From Betaproteobacteria bacterium TMED82 (GTDB lineage: Bacteria; Pseudomonadota; Gammaproteobacteria; Burkholderiales; Burkholderiaceae_A): a DNA stretch of 64,000 nucleotides. Shown here one piece after another: positions 1 to 9,098 of the stretch (position 1 is the stretch's first letter; every line of letters begins with the position of its first letter). The position numbers and the translations under genes were made by a program. The stretch covers positions 403,441 to 467,440 of the forward strand of contig NHEJ01000007.1 of NCBI GenBank assembly GCA_002170395.1, written 5' to 3'. The notes under the pieces are model-generated. The model did not search any database. It saw only the letters and a list, made by a program, of their open reading frames with translations, and was not told where the DNA came from.

Positions 1-75
1 GCAAGCTGAAACGTAGTTGACTGCCAAAAATAGAAAGAGTCCCAATTCCTGTCCTGTCGGTTTTCGACCAACCAT
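1..75 (-). CDS. Partial CDS, N-terminus of a possible membrane protein
   Basis: An open frame starts at an ATG at 75 and reads off the left edge of the window. Only 25 residues are visible: a short basic start (MVGRKPTG) and then a hydrophobic stretch ([12 protein letters not shown]) that looks like a first membrane helix. An in-frame stop lies four codons upstream, so the ATG is the natural start. It is co-directional with fabI, 36 bases after the fabI stop. No clear Shine-Dalgarno is seen. The product cannot be identified from so little sequence, and the frame could be spurious. Confidence 0.3.
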   Translation of the reverse strand, partial: MVGRKPTGQELGLFLFLAVNYVSAC

Positions 76-111
76 TTGCCAAAACTAATTTTAGAAGATC
101 AAGGTATTGTT

Positions 112-885
112 TCAAGATAGCATTAAGGTACTGTACCCATTATCCGCATGAATGATTTCGCCAGTTATACATCTTGACAAATCCGATAATAGGAAAGCTA
201 TTACATTACCTACTTCTTCAGGAGTAACGTTCCTCCTCAGAGGAGCTCTTTCCTCAACGTTGCTAAGAATTCTTGAAAAGCCTTTTATTCCTGAAGCAGC
301 TAAAGTTTTTATTGGTCCAGCTGAAACTGCATTGACTCGTATCCCCGATTGGCCTAAATCATTAGCTAAATATTTAACGCTTGTTTCCAGACTGGCTTTT
401 GCAAGGCCCATTGTATTGTAACCTTGGACCACTTTCTCCGACCCGACATAACTGATTGTTACGATCGAAGAGTTTTCAGGCATCATGGGCGAGACAACTT
501 TTGCCATTGCGGCAAAGCTATAAGAGGAAATTTCGTGAGCAGTGGAGAAGTTTTCTCTGGTAAGTCCATCTGTAAATTTTCCGGATATTGCTGCTCTAGG
601 AGCAAAAGCTATTGCGTGAATGAGTCCATCAACTGAACTCCATCTTTTCGAGAGATTATCTGGTATTTTTTCAATGTCGGAATCCTTCGATACATCACAT
701 TCAAAACAGAAATCACATGAAAAGGACTTAGCTAAATCAAAAATTCTTTTTTGAAATCGCCCCTCCTGATAACTGAACGCAAGCTCCGCTCCTAGTTTAT
801 GGCATGCTAGAGCTGTTCCGTAGGCAATTGACCTGTTAGATAAGAGACCGGTTACAAGAATTTTTTTATTTTTTAGGAGAGTCAT
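112..885 (-). CDS. fabI: Enoyl-[acyl-carrier-protein] reductase (NADH), FabI
   Basis: This enzyme catalyses the last reduction of each fatty-acid elongation cycle, trans-2-enoyl-ACP to acyl-ACP, in the cytosol. The 257-residue protein has the FabI-type Rossmann fold. Its N-terminal nucleotide site is [15 protein letters not shown] (residues 9-23), and the catalytic residues Tyr146, Tyr156 and Lys163 (YNTMGLAK) fall at the same numbers as in E. coli FabI. The inhibitor-pocket residue 93 is Ala instead of the E. coli Gly; Ala also occurs there in S. aureus FabI. A longer frame begins at a TTG at 906, but the ATG at 885 aligns with the family start. It is transcribed divergently from tonB. Confidence 0.96.
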   Translation of the reverse strand: MTLLKNKKILVTGLLSNRSIAYGTALACHKLGAELAFSYQEGRFQKRIFDLAKSFSCDFCFECDVSKDSDIEKIPDNLSKRWSSVDGLIHAIAFAPRAAISGKFTDGLTRENFSTAHEISSYSFAAMAKVVSPMMPENSSIVTISYVGSEKVVQGYNTMGLAKASLETSVKYLANDLGQSGIRVNAVSAGPIKTLAASGIKGFSRILSNVEERAPLRRNVTPEEVGNVIAFLLSDLSRCITGEIIHADNGYSTLMLS

Positions 886-971
886 CGAAGTTAGTCCAGA
901 ACCCAAACCTGTAAAAAACGTTTACTGTAGGGTGTACAATTGCCACAAATATAGCATATCGTAGTGATACC

Positions 972-1730
972 ATGAATACTGAATCAATTTTTTTTAAGTT
1001 AAACACAAAATTAATAAGTCGAAGCTTCTATATTGTATTTCTTTTAGTTCTTTTAAGCCACCTTATTATATTAAATCTGATCATGACTAAAAGTAATAAT
1101 TCTCAAAATTTTAATAGAGCGTTGACAGCTAAATCCGTTGTCTTTGCCACCATAGACCAAAATGACAAGAAAAAAAAAGAAAAGGACTTTGTTCCTAAAC
1201 CTGAAAAAAAACAAGTAAAAAAAATTAAGCCAGTCAAGCTGATAAAAAATGAACAAAAAAAACAGATTGTACCTGTAGTTAACAAATCCTTAGAAGAGGA
1301 TATACCTGAGTTGGTAAGCAAAGAAAATAATCCTACGGGTGTCGATTTTAACAATAATGAAGTAGAAAAAATAAACAGTGAGTTTGAACAAGTTACCCAA
1401 AACTTTTCTAAACTAAACACCCCCAAAAACCGTTCGAGCAATTCACCTATGGAATTATTACAAGTTAAGTATTTTGATAAGGAGAAGTGTACCCCAAAGT
1501 ATCCAAGAATTTCTCTTAGGCGAGGCGAAATGGGACAGGTAACTGTTAGAGTATTGATTAATGAAGATGGATCCTCTGAATTGGTCAGCCTGGTTAATAG
1601 TTCGGGGTTTGAAAGACTGGATGACGCCGCACTGAGTGCGGCTCGAAACTGTAGATTTATTTCTGCAAAGAGAAACGGTGTCGCTGTAAAAAGTACCGCG
1701 CAAATTCCATACAACTTCGTTTACAAATAG
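972..1730 (+). CDS. tonB: Energy transducer TonB
   Basis: TonB transmits proton-motive force from ExbB/ExbD to outer-membrane receptors. The 252-residue protein has one N-terminal membrane helix (about residues 18-38), then a long Lys/Pro/Glu-rich linker typical of the periplasm-spanning region. A C-terminal TonB domain starts near residue 178 (YPRISLRRGEMG) and ends with YNFVYK. Frame and domain order match the family. The gene begins the tonB-exbB-exbD-exbD cluster with a 15-base gap to exbB, so the four are probably one operon. The A-rich codon runs in the linker reflect its lysine content and the AT-rich genome. Confidence 0.92.
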   Translation: MNTESIFFKLNTKLISRSFYIVFLLVLLSHLIILNLIMTKSNNSQNFNRALTAKSVVFATIDQNDKKKKEKDFVPKPEKKQVKKIKPVKLIKNEQKKQIVPVVNKSLEEDIPELVSKENNPTGVDFNNNEVEKINSEFEQVTQNFSKLNTPKNRSSNSPMELLQVKYFDKEKCTPKYPRISLRRGEMGQVTVRVLINEDGSSELVSLVNSSGFERLDDAALSAARNCRFISAKRNGVAVKSTAQIPYNFVYK

Positions 1731-1745
1731 GAGACTAGTAACTTT

Positions 1746-2570
1746 ATGAATATGAGGCCAGCACGCAAAGAGAAAGTTCTTAAATGCTTTTATATTACCC
1801 TTTTGAGCTTTCTACTCATAGTGGCATCTGAAAATGGGTTAGCTCAACCTGCAGCAATAGAAGATACGACCAAAGTCATCTCTGATATTGGGCGTATAGA
1901 ATCTCCGGAGTCTTCTAGCTCTGCGTATGGCTTTCAAGAACTGTGGAATCAAAGTGATTTAGTAGCTCGTATAACCCTGCTTATTCTTTTAGGTATGAGC
2001 ATTGGAACTTGGACAATATTCATCAGCAAATACATTGAGCAGATAAATTTGTCTGCGCAGTGTAAAAAAATTAATTCTCAGTTAGCTGAAAAGCTTGATT
2101 TCAATGCGCTACAGGAAAAAATACCAGAATCGAGCTCTGTAGGCCTATTAATTAAAGCTTCTCTTGATGCCAAGAATGACTTGGAAACAATAAAAGGGGT
2201 AAAAAATGATGAAGATTGGGTGGTCAACTGTATTCAAGAAGGTATTTTAGAATTTGAGTTGAAATTACATAAGGGCCTAACCTTTTTAGCAACTGTAGGG
2301 TCCACCGCTCCGTTTGTAGGATTATTTGGTACGGTTTGGGCTATTTACCACGCTTTAATAAAAATTGGTTTAGTCGGGGAGGCTAGTCTTGATAAAGTGG
2401 CTGGACCTGTTGGAGAAGCGTTAGTTATGACTGCGATAGGTTTGGCTGTAGCTGTTCCAGCCGTTTTGGGGTACAACTGGTTAGTCAGGCGAAACAAGGT
2501 ATTGCTCAGAAATATTTCATCTTTGAGTAATAAGTTGATGTTTAAAATTATCATGAGGCAGACAATTTAA
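1746..2570 (+). CDS. exbB: ExbB/TolQ-type proton channel subunit
   Basis: This is a MotA/TolQ/ExbB family inner-membrane subunit that forms the proton channel with ExbD and powers TonB. The 274-residue protein starts with a signal-like helix (about residues 14-33). A linker follows, then the first channel helix (LLILLGMSIGTWTIFISKY, about 79-97), a cytoplasmic helical region, and two C-terminal helices. The family motif lies at about 180-200 (ATVGSTAPFVGLFGTVWAI), and the final segment holds AIGLAVAVPAVLGYN. The N-terminal extension before the first channel helix is found in many proteobacterial ExbB proteins. It lies between tonB and exbD, three bases before the latter. Confidence 0.93.
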   Translation: MNMRPARKEKVLKCFYITLLSFLLIVASENGLAQPAAIEDTTKVISDIGRIESPESSSSAYGFQELWNQSDLVARITLLILLGMSIGTWTIFISKYIEQINLSAQCKKINSQLAEKLDFNALQEKIPESSSVGLLIKASLDAKNDLETIKGVKNDEDWVVNCIQEGILEFELKLHKGLTFLATVGSTAPFVGLFGTVWAIYHALIKIGLVGEASLDKVAGPVGEALVMTAIGLAVAVPAVLGYNWLVRRNKVLLRNISSLSNKLMFKIIMRQTI

Positions 2571-2572
2571 CC

Positions 2573-3022
2573 ATGCAGGGTAAGTATCAAATAAATTTTG
2601 TGAGAGAGAAGGATGAGGTTTTAAGTGAAATAAACACTACCCCTCTGGTTGATGTAATGCTTGTATTACTGATTATTTTTTTGATAACCATCCCAGTTTT
2701 TTCAACTTCATTGCTTGTAGACCCTCCCTCAGAAAAAAATTACCCAGGGATACTTAATGACGGTTCGTTGATAATTACCGTTGACTCACGGGGCAACTAT
2801 TACGTAGGAGAGGATTTAATGACGTCACTTGTTGAATTAAGTAATTTTCTTAAGGGGATTGGAGAAGAAAATCCAGACGAAGTGATTTATATTCTGAGCG
2901 ATAAGGAGTCTAAATTTCAAAGTGTTGGAGTACTACTCTCTGTTATTAAGAAAGCTGGGTTAGCAAATATTGCATTTTTAACGAAGCCTTCATCTTTGGA
3001 AAGAAAAGGTTCTATAAATTGA
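2573..3022 (+). CDS. exbD: ExbD/TolR-type proton channel subunit (first copy)
   Basis: This 149-residue biopolymer-transport protein has one N-terminal membrane helix and a periplasmic TolR-like domain. The family motif INTTPLVDVMLVLLIIFLI (about residues 21-39) carries the proton-carrying Asp in PLVDV. It probably pairs with the ExbB encoded just upstream. A second, diverged ExbD gene overlaps its end by four bases (TTGA), which suggests translational coupling and a heteromeric ExbB/ExbD1/ExbD2 complex. Confidence 0.92.
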   Translation: MQGKYQINFVREKDEVLSEINTTPLVDVMLVLLIIFLITIPVFSTSLLVDPPSEKNYPGILNDGSLIITVDSRGNYYVGEDLMTSLVELSNFLKGIGEENPDEVIYILSDKESKFQSVGVLLSVIKKAGLANIAFLTKPSSLERKGSIN

Positions 3023-3468
3023 CTAAATTCAAGAGTATTCTGTATCGACAACGTTATTTGGACCAAATCATCAACATAAACACTACTCCGTTGATAGATG
3101 TAATGTTGGTATTAATAATCATGTTGATAATCACTATTCCGGTTCAGTTACATCAATTAGATCTTTTTATTGGTACTAAAAAAAGTACAGCGCAGAGACT
3201 GGTCTCCGAAAATATCACCATCAAGATTGATTCTCAAAATAAAGTTTATGTGAATAACGAACAGGTGAATTTTGGGAGATCAGCCTCCTCACTGTATTCT
3301 AGGAAAGCTGACTTTCGGAGGAAACTCGAGAGTCTAAGGGACTCTAAAGCTGCTAAAGTTCAGATTGACTCGCACGATGAATCATTGTACGAATATACCA
3401 TCATGGTTTTGACAGAATTAAAGGCATTAGGGTTTTCATCTATTGGGTTTATTAATTTGAAAAAATAA
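3019..3468 (+). CDS. exbD: ExbD/TolR-type proton channel subunit (second copy)
   Basis: This is a second ExbD-like protein of 149 residues. Its motif INTTPLIDVMLVLIIMLII (about residues 19-37) keeps the essential Asp, and a periplasmic domain follows. Start codon TTG at 3019 shares bases with the stop of the preceding exbD (TTGA). The two ExbD proteins are clearly diverged outside the helix, so they are unlikely to be a recent duplication. Paired exbD genes behind one exbB are known in other proteobacteria. The cluster ends here; a 48-base gap separates it from the yejA-like gene. Confidence 0.9.
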   Translation: MTKFKSILYRQRYLDQIININTTPLIDVMLVLIIMLIITIPVQLHQLDLFIGTKKSTAQRLVSENITIKIDSQNKVYVNNEQVNFGRSASSLYSRKADFRRKLESLRDSKAAKVQIDSHDESLYEYTIMVLTELKALGFSSIGFINLKK

Positions 3469-3516
3469 GTTTTTGTAAAATCTTTTGAATAAACTTTTAG
3501 GAATAAAATTAAATTC

Positions 3517-5343
3517 ATGAGGAAAATTATAAGATTAAGAGTGTGTTTTTTGGTTTTGTTGATACTATTTCTGATTTCAGAAAGTCTTCAGGCTAGTAAA
3601 TTTGTTAGCGCTATTGCATTAGGTTCAAAACCAAAATACGGTGAAGGATTTGAAAGGTTCGAATACACTGGGTTGAAGCCGCTAGTTGGTGGAGAACTTA
3701 AACTAGCCGCTATGGGAAGCTTTGACAAAATAAACCCGTTTACGCTTAAGGGAATTCCTTCAAGAGGACTCATGACTCTAATTTTTGAGCCTTTGGCGAT
3801 CGCTAGTCTCGATGAACCAATGACCATGTATGGGTTGATAGCAAAAGAGATGTTTTTTGCCGATGATGAGCTATCAATGACTTTCAAATTAAATCCGAAG
3901 GCGAGGTTCTCAAATGGTGATTTTATTACTGCAAATGATGTTAAATTTTCTTTTGAGACTCTGGTGAGCAAAAGCGCAAGCCCAATTTGGAAAAATTTGT
4001 GGTCTGATGTTGAGAGAGCAGAGATCATTTCTGAAAGAATTATAAGGTTTAAGTTTAAGAGAAAAAATAGAGAGTTACACATGGTAATTGCAAGCCTACC
4101 GATTTTCTCGAGAAAATGGATTGGGAAGGATGAGGATTTTTCTCAAATATCAATGAAAAATCCGATTGCTTCAGGACCTTACTCCATCAAACGAGTCGAT
4201 CTCGGAAAAAATATTTTTTTTGAAAAAAGAGATGATTATTGGGCGAAAGACCACCCTGCCAGGAAGAATCAATTCAATTTTAAAACTGTTAGTTTCCGCT
4301 ATTATAAGGATGCTTTTGCTAGATTAGAGGCTTTCAAAGCCGGAGAATTTGATTTTATTCATGAAAATACTGCAAAAAACTGGGCAAGGTCATATGAGGG
4401 AAAACAATTTAGAAAAGGTAATCTTTCGAAAAAAGAGTTGCCCAATTCAAATCCTGCTGGAATGCAGGGATATATTTTTAATGTGAGAAACCCGCTATTC
4501 AAAGATAGAAGAGTTCGGAAAGCCATTAGCTTAGCTATGGATTTTGAGTGGATGAATCGACAACTTTTCTATAATCAATATATTCGGTCTTATTCTTATT
4601 TCACCAACACAAAATTAGCAGCTTTAGGAATTGCTTCTGACGCAGAAAGTGATCTTCTCAATAAAATCTCAAAACGAATCAAAATACCTTTTGACCCGGA
4701 AATTTTAGGTCCCGTACCCTTACCTGCAAGAAATATTTCCAGTACTTCTCTCCGTGAAAATTTACGATCTGCGAAAAGATTACTTGAAACTGCTGGTTGG
4801 GTAATAAAGGATGGGAAACTAAAAAATAATCGCGGAGAGAGTTTTAACTTTGAGATATTACTTAGTTCCCGGGGTTGGGAGAGGGTGGTAGCCCCCTTCA
4901 CCAGAAACTTAAAAAAACTTGGCATACAGCTTAATACTCGTGTTACGGATATCTCTCTATATAAAAAGCGAATTGATAATTTTGAATTTGATATGTTAGT
5001 CCATTGGTATCTTTCGAGTCAAAATCCTGGGAATGAGCTATACAATCGTTTTGGGTCGAACTCGGCAATACAAAAAGGATCAGATAATTTTATTGGTCTA
5101 AGTGATCCTTTCATAGATGAAACAATAAGGGTAATCTTATCCTCAAAAAAAAGGTCTGACTTGGTGATTGCATCTAAGCTATTGGATAGACAACTTCTTT
5201 CGGGTTTTTATGTAATACCCCACTGGCATAATACTGTTCATAGAATTGCGTTTGATAGTAATCTTCGTGGTCCTAAAACCTCTCCCTTATACTATCACTC
5301 GGAAGATTGGGCCATGGCTACTTGGTGGTGGGGCACGGAATAA
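3517..5343 (+). CDS. yejA: Oligopeptide ABC transporter, periplasmic binding protein (YejA/SBP_bac_5 family)
   Basis: This 608-residue solute-binding protein has an N-terminal signal peptide (about residues 1-26, ending LQAS). The SBP_bac_5 fold is recognisable from LNPKARFSNGDFITANDVKF (about 126-145) and the downstream region containing VRKAISLAMDFEWMN. Length and motifs fit the YejA branch (microcin C/oligopeptide uptake) better than short DppA/OppA proteins. It is followed directly by two permease genes and a double ATPase gene in the order yejA-B-E-F. The ligand is inferred to be peptides; the exact range cannot be read from the sequence. Confidence 0.9.
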   Translation: MRKIIRLRVCFLVLLILFLISESLQASKFVSAIALGSKPKYGEGFERFEYTGLKPLVGGELKLAAMGSFDKINPFTLKGIPSRGLMTLIFEPLAIASLDEPMTMYGLIAKEMFFADDELSMTFKLNPKARFSNGDFITANDVKFSFETLVSKSASPIWKNLWSDVERAEIISERIIRFKFKRKNRELHMVIASLPIFSRKWIGKDEDFSQISMKNPIASGPYSIKRVDLGKNIFFEKRDDYWAKDHPARKNQFNFKTVSFRYYKDAFARLEAFKAGEFDFIHENTAKNWARSYEGKQFRKGNLSKKELPNSNPAGMQGYIFNVRNPLFKDRRVRKAISLAMDFEWMNRQLFYNQYIRSYSYFTNTKLAALGIASDAESDLLNKISKRIKIPFDPEILGPVPLPARNISSTSLRENLRSAKRLLETAGWVIKDGKLKNNRGESFNFEILLSSRGWERVVAPFTRNLKKLGIQLNTRVTDISLYKKRIDNFEFDMLVHWYLSSQNPGNELYNRFGSNSAIQKGSDNFIGLSDPFIDETIRVILSSKKRSDLVIASKLLDRQLLSGFYVIPHWHNTVHRIAFDSNLRGPKTSPLYYHSEDWAMATWWWGTE

Positions 5344-5348
5344 CATTT

Positions 5349-6458
5349 ATGAGTAAGACCTTATACATTTATATAATAAAAAGATTACTGTTAATGGTAC
5401 CGACATTACTTGGAATTCTTGCCGTAACCTTTACGATAATTCAATTTGTACCAGGAGGGCCAGTTGAGCAAATGTTGCAGTTATTGAAAGGAGACCACGC
5501 CGCTTTTGGTGGGTCTAGCGCAGGAGTTGCTTTGCCAGGCTCCTCCATTGGAGCGGAAGTTGGGCAAAGAGGAAGTAATGACTTTTATCGGGGAAGATCC
5601 GGAATCGATGAGGAGAGGGTAAATGAAATTAAAAAGTTGTACGGCTTCGACAAACCCGCACATGAGAGATTTGCGGAGATGGTGGTGCGTTTTGCAAAAT
5701 TCGATTTAGGCGATAGTTTTTTTTATAATAAAGATGTCTGGAGTTTAATGAAAGAAAAGTTGCCGGTCTCCATCAGTTTAGGATTATGGAGTTTTTTGCT
5801 CACATATATTATTTCCCTACCCTTAGGAATCAGTAAAGCAGTTAGGCATGGCAGCGCTTTTGATATTTCAACCAGTTTTCTAGTTTTAGTCGGTTACGCA
5901 ATACCGGGGTTTGTTTTAGGTGTTATTTTACTAGTTTTTTTAGGGGGCGGAAGTTTCCTCCAGCTATTCCCGTTAAGAGGTCTTACCAGTGAGGGTTGGG
6001 AAAATTTGAGTTTTTTAAGTAAGGTCCTGGACTATCTGTGGCATCTATTTCTCCCACTTACTTGCCTGGTACTTGGGAGCTTTGCAGTTTTGACAATGCT
6101 GACTAAAAATATAATTTTGGAAGAAGTAAGTAAACAGTATGTAAAAACTGCTCGGGCGAAAGGCTTAACCGAGAACAAAGTTTTATGGAAACACGTATTG
6201 AGGAATGCATTGATCCCTATAATAACCGGTTTCCCTGCTGCCTTTGTTGGCGCTTTTTTTACGGGGGCATTGCTAATCGAAACATTATTTTCACTTGATG
6301 GACTAGGCTTATTATCTTATGAGGCAGTTATGAAAAGGGATTATCCAGTTGTCATGGGCACTTTATTTTTCTTCTCTTTGGTGGCTTTAGTGGCTAAACT
6401 CATTAACGATCTCCTGTATGTTTGGGTAGATCCTAGAGTAAAGTTTGAAGGATCATAG
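5349..6458 (+). CDS. yejB: Oligopeptide ABC transporter permease, YejB type
   Basis: This 369-residue inner-membrane permease belongs to the BPD_transp_1 family. The first helix begins at about residue 9 (LLLMVPTLLGILAVTFTI), followed by the characteristic PGGPVEQML. A long insert before the core, as in YejB, contains GGSSAGV. The coupling (EAA) loop contains AKGLTENKVLWKHVLRNAL. The start was set at the ATG at 5349, which gives MSKTLYIY. An upstream in-frame ATG at 5307 lies inside yejA and would add an unlikely leader. It heterodimerises with the YejE-like subunit encoded next. Confidence 0.92.
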   Translation: MSKTLYIYIIKRLLLMVPTLLGILAVTFTIIQFVPGGPVEQMLQLLKGDHAAFGGSSAGVALPGSSIGAEVGQRGSNDFYRGRSGIDEERVNEIKKLYGFDKPAHERFAEMVVRFAKFDLGDSFFYNKDVWSLMKEKLPVSISLGLWSFLLTYIISLPLGISKAVRHGSAFDISTSFLVLVGYAIPGFVLGVILLVFLGGGSFLQLFPLRGLTSEGWENLSFLSKVLDYLWHLFLPLTCLVLGSFAVLTMLTKNIILEEVSKQYVKTARAKGLTENKVLWKHVLRNALIPIITGFPAAFVGAFFTGALLIETLFSLDGLGLLSYEAVMKRDYPVVMGTLFFFSLVALVAKLINDLLYVWVDPRVKFEGS

Positions 6459-6461
6459 CTC

Positions 6462-7493
6462 GTGAAAAACTATTATTCAATCTCACCAGGGTCTAGAGCT
6501 TGGTTAAGATTTAAAAGGAATAAACGTGGATTTGTCTCTTTGTGGATTTTTGCGATCCTTTTTTTTGTAAGTTTGTTTGCAGAGTTTATATCAAATGACA
6601 GGCCCATAGTATTGAGCTACAACAATGGTATTTATGTTCCGGTTTTCTTTGATTATCCCGAAACAGTGTTTGGTGGTGACTTTTTGACAGCTACAGATTA
6701 TTTGGACCCGTTTATCAAAGAAAAATTAACCTCAGATAGAAATTGGGTTCTTTACCCATTAAACAACTATAGTCACAATAGCCTGAATTATTTTTCTCCG
6801 TACCCAAATCCAGCTGCTCCTTCGGGAGTGAATTGGCTAGGCACGGATGATAGAGGAAGAGATGTGTTAGCCAGATTAATATATGGTTTTCGAGTCTCAG
6901 TATTATTCGGACTATGTTTGACCTTTATAGGTGTCTTGCTAGGTATTTTAATGGGGGCTGTACAAGGTTATTTTGCTGGAAAAACAGATTTAATTATTCA
7001 GCGATTTATAGAGGTTTGGGGAGCAGTTCCAGAATTATATTTACTTATTATACTGGCATCAATTTTTGAACCAGGGTTGTTGATTTTACTGGTCATACTC
7101 TCTTTATTCGGCTGGATGGGTTTGTCAGATTATGTTAGAGCAGAGTTTCTCAGAAACAGATCTTTAGAATATGTAACGGCAGCTAGGGCTCTCGGACTAT
7201 CTAGTAGAAAAATTATATTGAGGCATGTACTGCCAAATAGTTTAACGCCCGTGATCGCATTTCTACCATTTAGGATGAGTGCCGCAATTTTGGCACTAAC
7301 TAGTCTAGATTTTTTGGGATTGGGAGTGCCCTCCTCAACGGCTAGTTTGGGTGAGTTGTTAGCTCAAGGAAAAGCCAATTTAGATGCATGGTGGATTTCT
7401 ATTAGTACTTTTTTCGTTTTAGTTTTTACTCTCATGCTTTTAATTTTCATTGGAGAGGCGCTACGTGATTCTCTTGATACGAGGGTAAATTAA
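6462..7493 (+). CDS. yejE: Oligopeptide ABC transporter permease, YejE type
   Basis: This 343-residue inner-membrane permease starts at GTG. Its first helix is at about residues 23-43, followed by a periplasmic loop rich in aromatic residues. The OppC/DppC/YejE hallmark WLGTDDRGRDVLARLIYG is at about 125-142. The BPD_transp_1 core follows, with coupling loop ARALGLSSRKIILRHVLPNS. It lies three bases after yejB and one base before yejF, so translation is probably coupled. It supplies the second half of the transmembrane channel. Confidence 0.92.
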   Translation: MKNYYSISPGSRAWLRFKRNKRGFVSLWIFAILFFVSLFAEFISNDRPIVLSYNNGIYVPVFFDYPETVFGGDFLTATDYLDPFIKEKLTSDRNWVLYPLNNYSHNSLNYFSPYPNPAAPSGVNWLGTDDRGRDVLARLIYGFRVSVLFGLCLTFIGVLLGILMGAVQGYFAGKTDLIIQRFIEVWGAVPELYLLIILASIFEPGLLILLVILSLFGWMGLSDYVRAEFLRNRSLEYVTAARALGLSSRKIILRHVLPNSLTPVIAFLPFRMSAAILALTSLDFLGLGVPSSTASLGELLAQGKANLDAWWISISTFFVLVFTLMLLIFIGEALRDSLDTRVN

Positions 7494-7494
7494 T

Positions 7495-9081
7495 ATGTTG
7501 GATATAGATAAATTATCCGTATCTTTTAAAGGAACAAAGGAAAATGAAAAAGTTGAGATCGTAAAAAATATTAGTTTTAATGTTGAGGCTAACGAAAGAT
7601 TTGCCCTTGTAGGTGAATCTGGTTCTGGAAAAACAGTCACTGCTCTAAGTATCTTAGGTCTTCTACCTGAGTCTCAAAAAAGTGGAAGTATTTTATGGAA
7701 TGGAAGAAACCTTCTAGAACTTTCTCAGGCTGAAATTAGATTCATCAGAGGTGGTGAAATAGCTATGATTTTTCAGGAGCCCATGAGTGCCTTAAATCCA
7801 TTGCTGACTGTTGGAGAGCAAATAGCAGAAGTTCTGGAAGTGCATAAAGTGATTTCTAAAGGAGAAAAATTAAATAGAGTTTTAGAGCTTCTCGTCCAGA
7901 CGGGTATTGACGATCCTGAGCGAAGGTTGAATTGTTTTCCTCATGAGTTATCGGGAGGCCAGAAGCAGAGAGTTTTAATTTCGATGGCTCTGGCCTGTGA
8001 GCCAAGTTTTCTTATAGCAGACGAGCCAACCACTGCATTGGATATGACCGTAAGGCAACAGATACTCAACCTTCTCTTTTCTATACAAGAGCAGAAAAAA
8101 ATGTCTATTTTGCTCATTACTCATGATTTACCGTTAGTGGAAAAATTCGCTAATAGAGTTGGTGTGATGCAAAGTGGAAGACTAATTGAGACTGGTTTAG
8201 TGGAAAAAATATTTAACAATCCGGAACAAGAATATACAAAAAAACTTCTAGATAGTCGCCCAAAACCATTAAATGCTACTTTTACAAAAAGATCAGTTTT
8301 AGTCGAAGTTCGAAATTTGTCTTGTAAATTTGACATAGGACGAAGTTTTTTTTCAAAGAGGCAGTTTTCAGCGGTGTCCAGGGAGTCATTTGTTATTTAC
8401 AAGGGGGAAACTCTAGGAATCGTAGGTGAGTCAGGTTCCGGTAAAACTAGTTTGGGGTTAGCTTTATTAAATCTATTTTCTGGAAAGCTAAGTGGAAAAA
8501 TCAGCTTCGATTCTATCGATTTAACATCAATTAAAAGCCGCAATCTTTCACCATTACGCAAACGTTTTCAAATGGTTTTCCAGGATCCTTTTTCCTCACT
8601 ATCACCTCGCATGACGGTAGGGCAGATTCTGAGAGAAGGTCTCAGTCTTCATTATCCTAGTCAATCTGATTCCGAAAAAATTAAGAAATGTGAAAGTATG
8701 ATTTCAGAGGTGGGTTTGGAAAGAATGCATTTAGATCGTTATCCCCATGAATTTTCAGGAGGTCAAAGGCAGCGTATCGCTATTGCAAGGGCGGTTATTC
8801 TTGAGCCAGAACTAATTGTTCTCGATGAACCAACGAGTGCACTTGATGTGTCTGTGCAAGCTCAGGTGTTAGAATTGTTAATGAAACTTCAAACGAACAG
8901 GGGTTTAACTTTCGTGTTTATTTCTCATGATCTTGCAGTTATTCGTGCTATTTCTCATAGAGTCGTTGTAATGAGAAACGGTAGAATACTCGAATTTGGG
9001 TCTACCTCTCATGTTTTGAAGCAACCTAAAAATGAGTATACCTGTCAATTATTAGATGCAGCTTTTTCCCATGAAAATTAG
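7495..9081 (+). CDS. yejF: Oligopeptide ABC transporter ATP-binding protein with two ATPase domains, YejF type
   Basis: This 528-residue protein contains two complete ABC ATPase domains. The first has Walker A GESGSGKT (about residue 40), signature LSGGQKQR and Walker B LIADEPT. The second has Walker A GESGSGKT (about residue 315), signature FSGGQRQR and Walker B IVLDEPT. The tandem ATPase layout is diagnostic of YejF/GsiA-like importers. Each half ends in the oligopeptide-transporter C-terminal segment (NPEQEYTKKLL and QPKNEYTCQLL). It energises the YejB/YejE channel and is the last gene of the importer. Confidence 0.94.
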   Translation: MLDIDKLSVSFKGTKENEKVEIVKNISFNVEANERFALVGESGSGKTVTALSILGLLPESQKSGSILWNGRNLLELSQAEIRFIRGGEIAMIFQEPMSALNPLLTVGEQIAEVLEVHKVISKGEKLNRVLELLVQTGIDDPERRLNCFPHELSGGQKQRVLISMALACEPSFLIADEPTTALDMTVRQQILNLLFSIQEQKKMSILLITHDLPLVEKFANRVGVMQSGRLIETGLVEKIFNNPEQEYTKKLLDSRPKPLNATFTKRSVLVEVRNLSCKFDIGRSFFSKRQFSAVSRESFVIYKGETLGIVGESGSGKTSLGLALLNLFSGKLSGKISFDSIDLTSIKSRNLSPLRKRFQMVFQDPFSSLSPRMTVGQILREGLSLHYPSQSDSEKIKKCESMISEVGLERMHLDRYPHEFSGGQRQRIAIARAVILEPELIVLDEPTSALDVSVQAQVLELLMKLQTNRGLTFVFISHDLAVIRAISHRVVVMRNGRILEFGSTSHVLKQPKNEYTCQLLDAAFSHEN

Positions 9082-9098
9082 ATCATTTTTATATAGCA

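Noticed and set aside
152-636. Plus-strand open frames inside fabI, and similar frames opposite other genes
   Set aside because: They are shadows of the real gene in another frame, with no ribosome site and no recognisable protein features.
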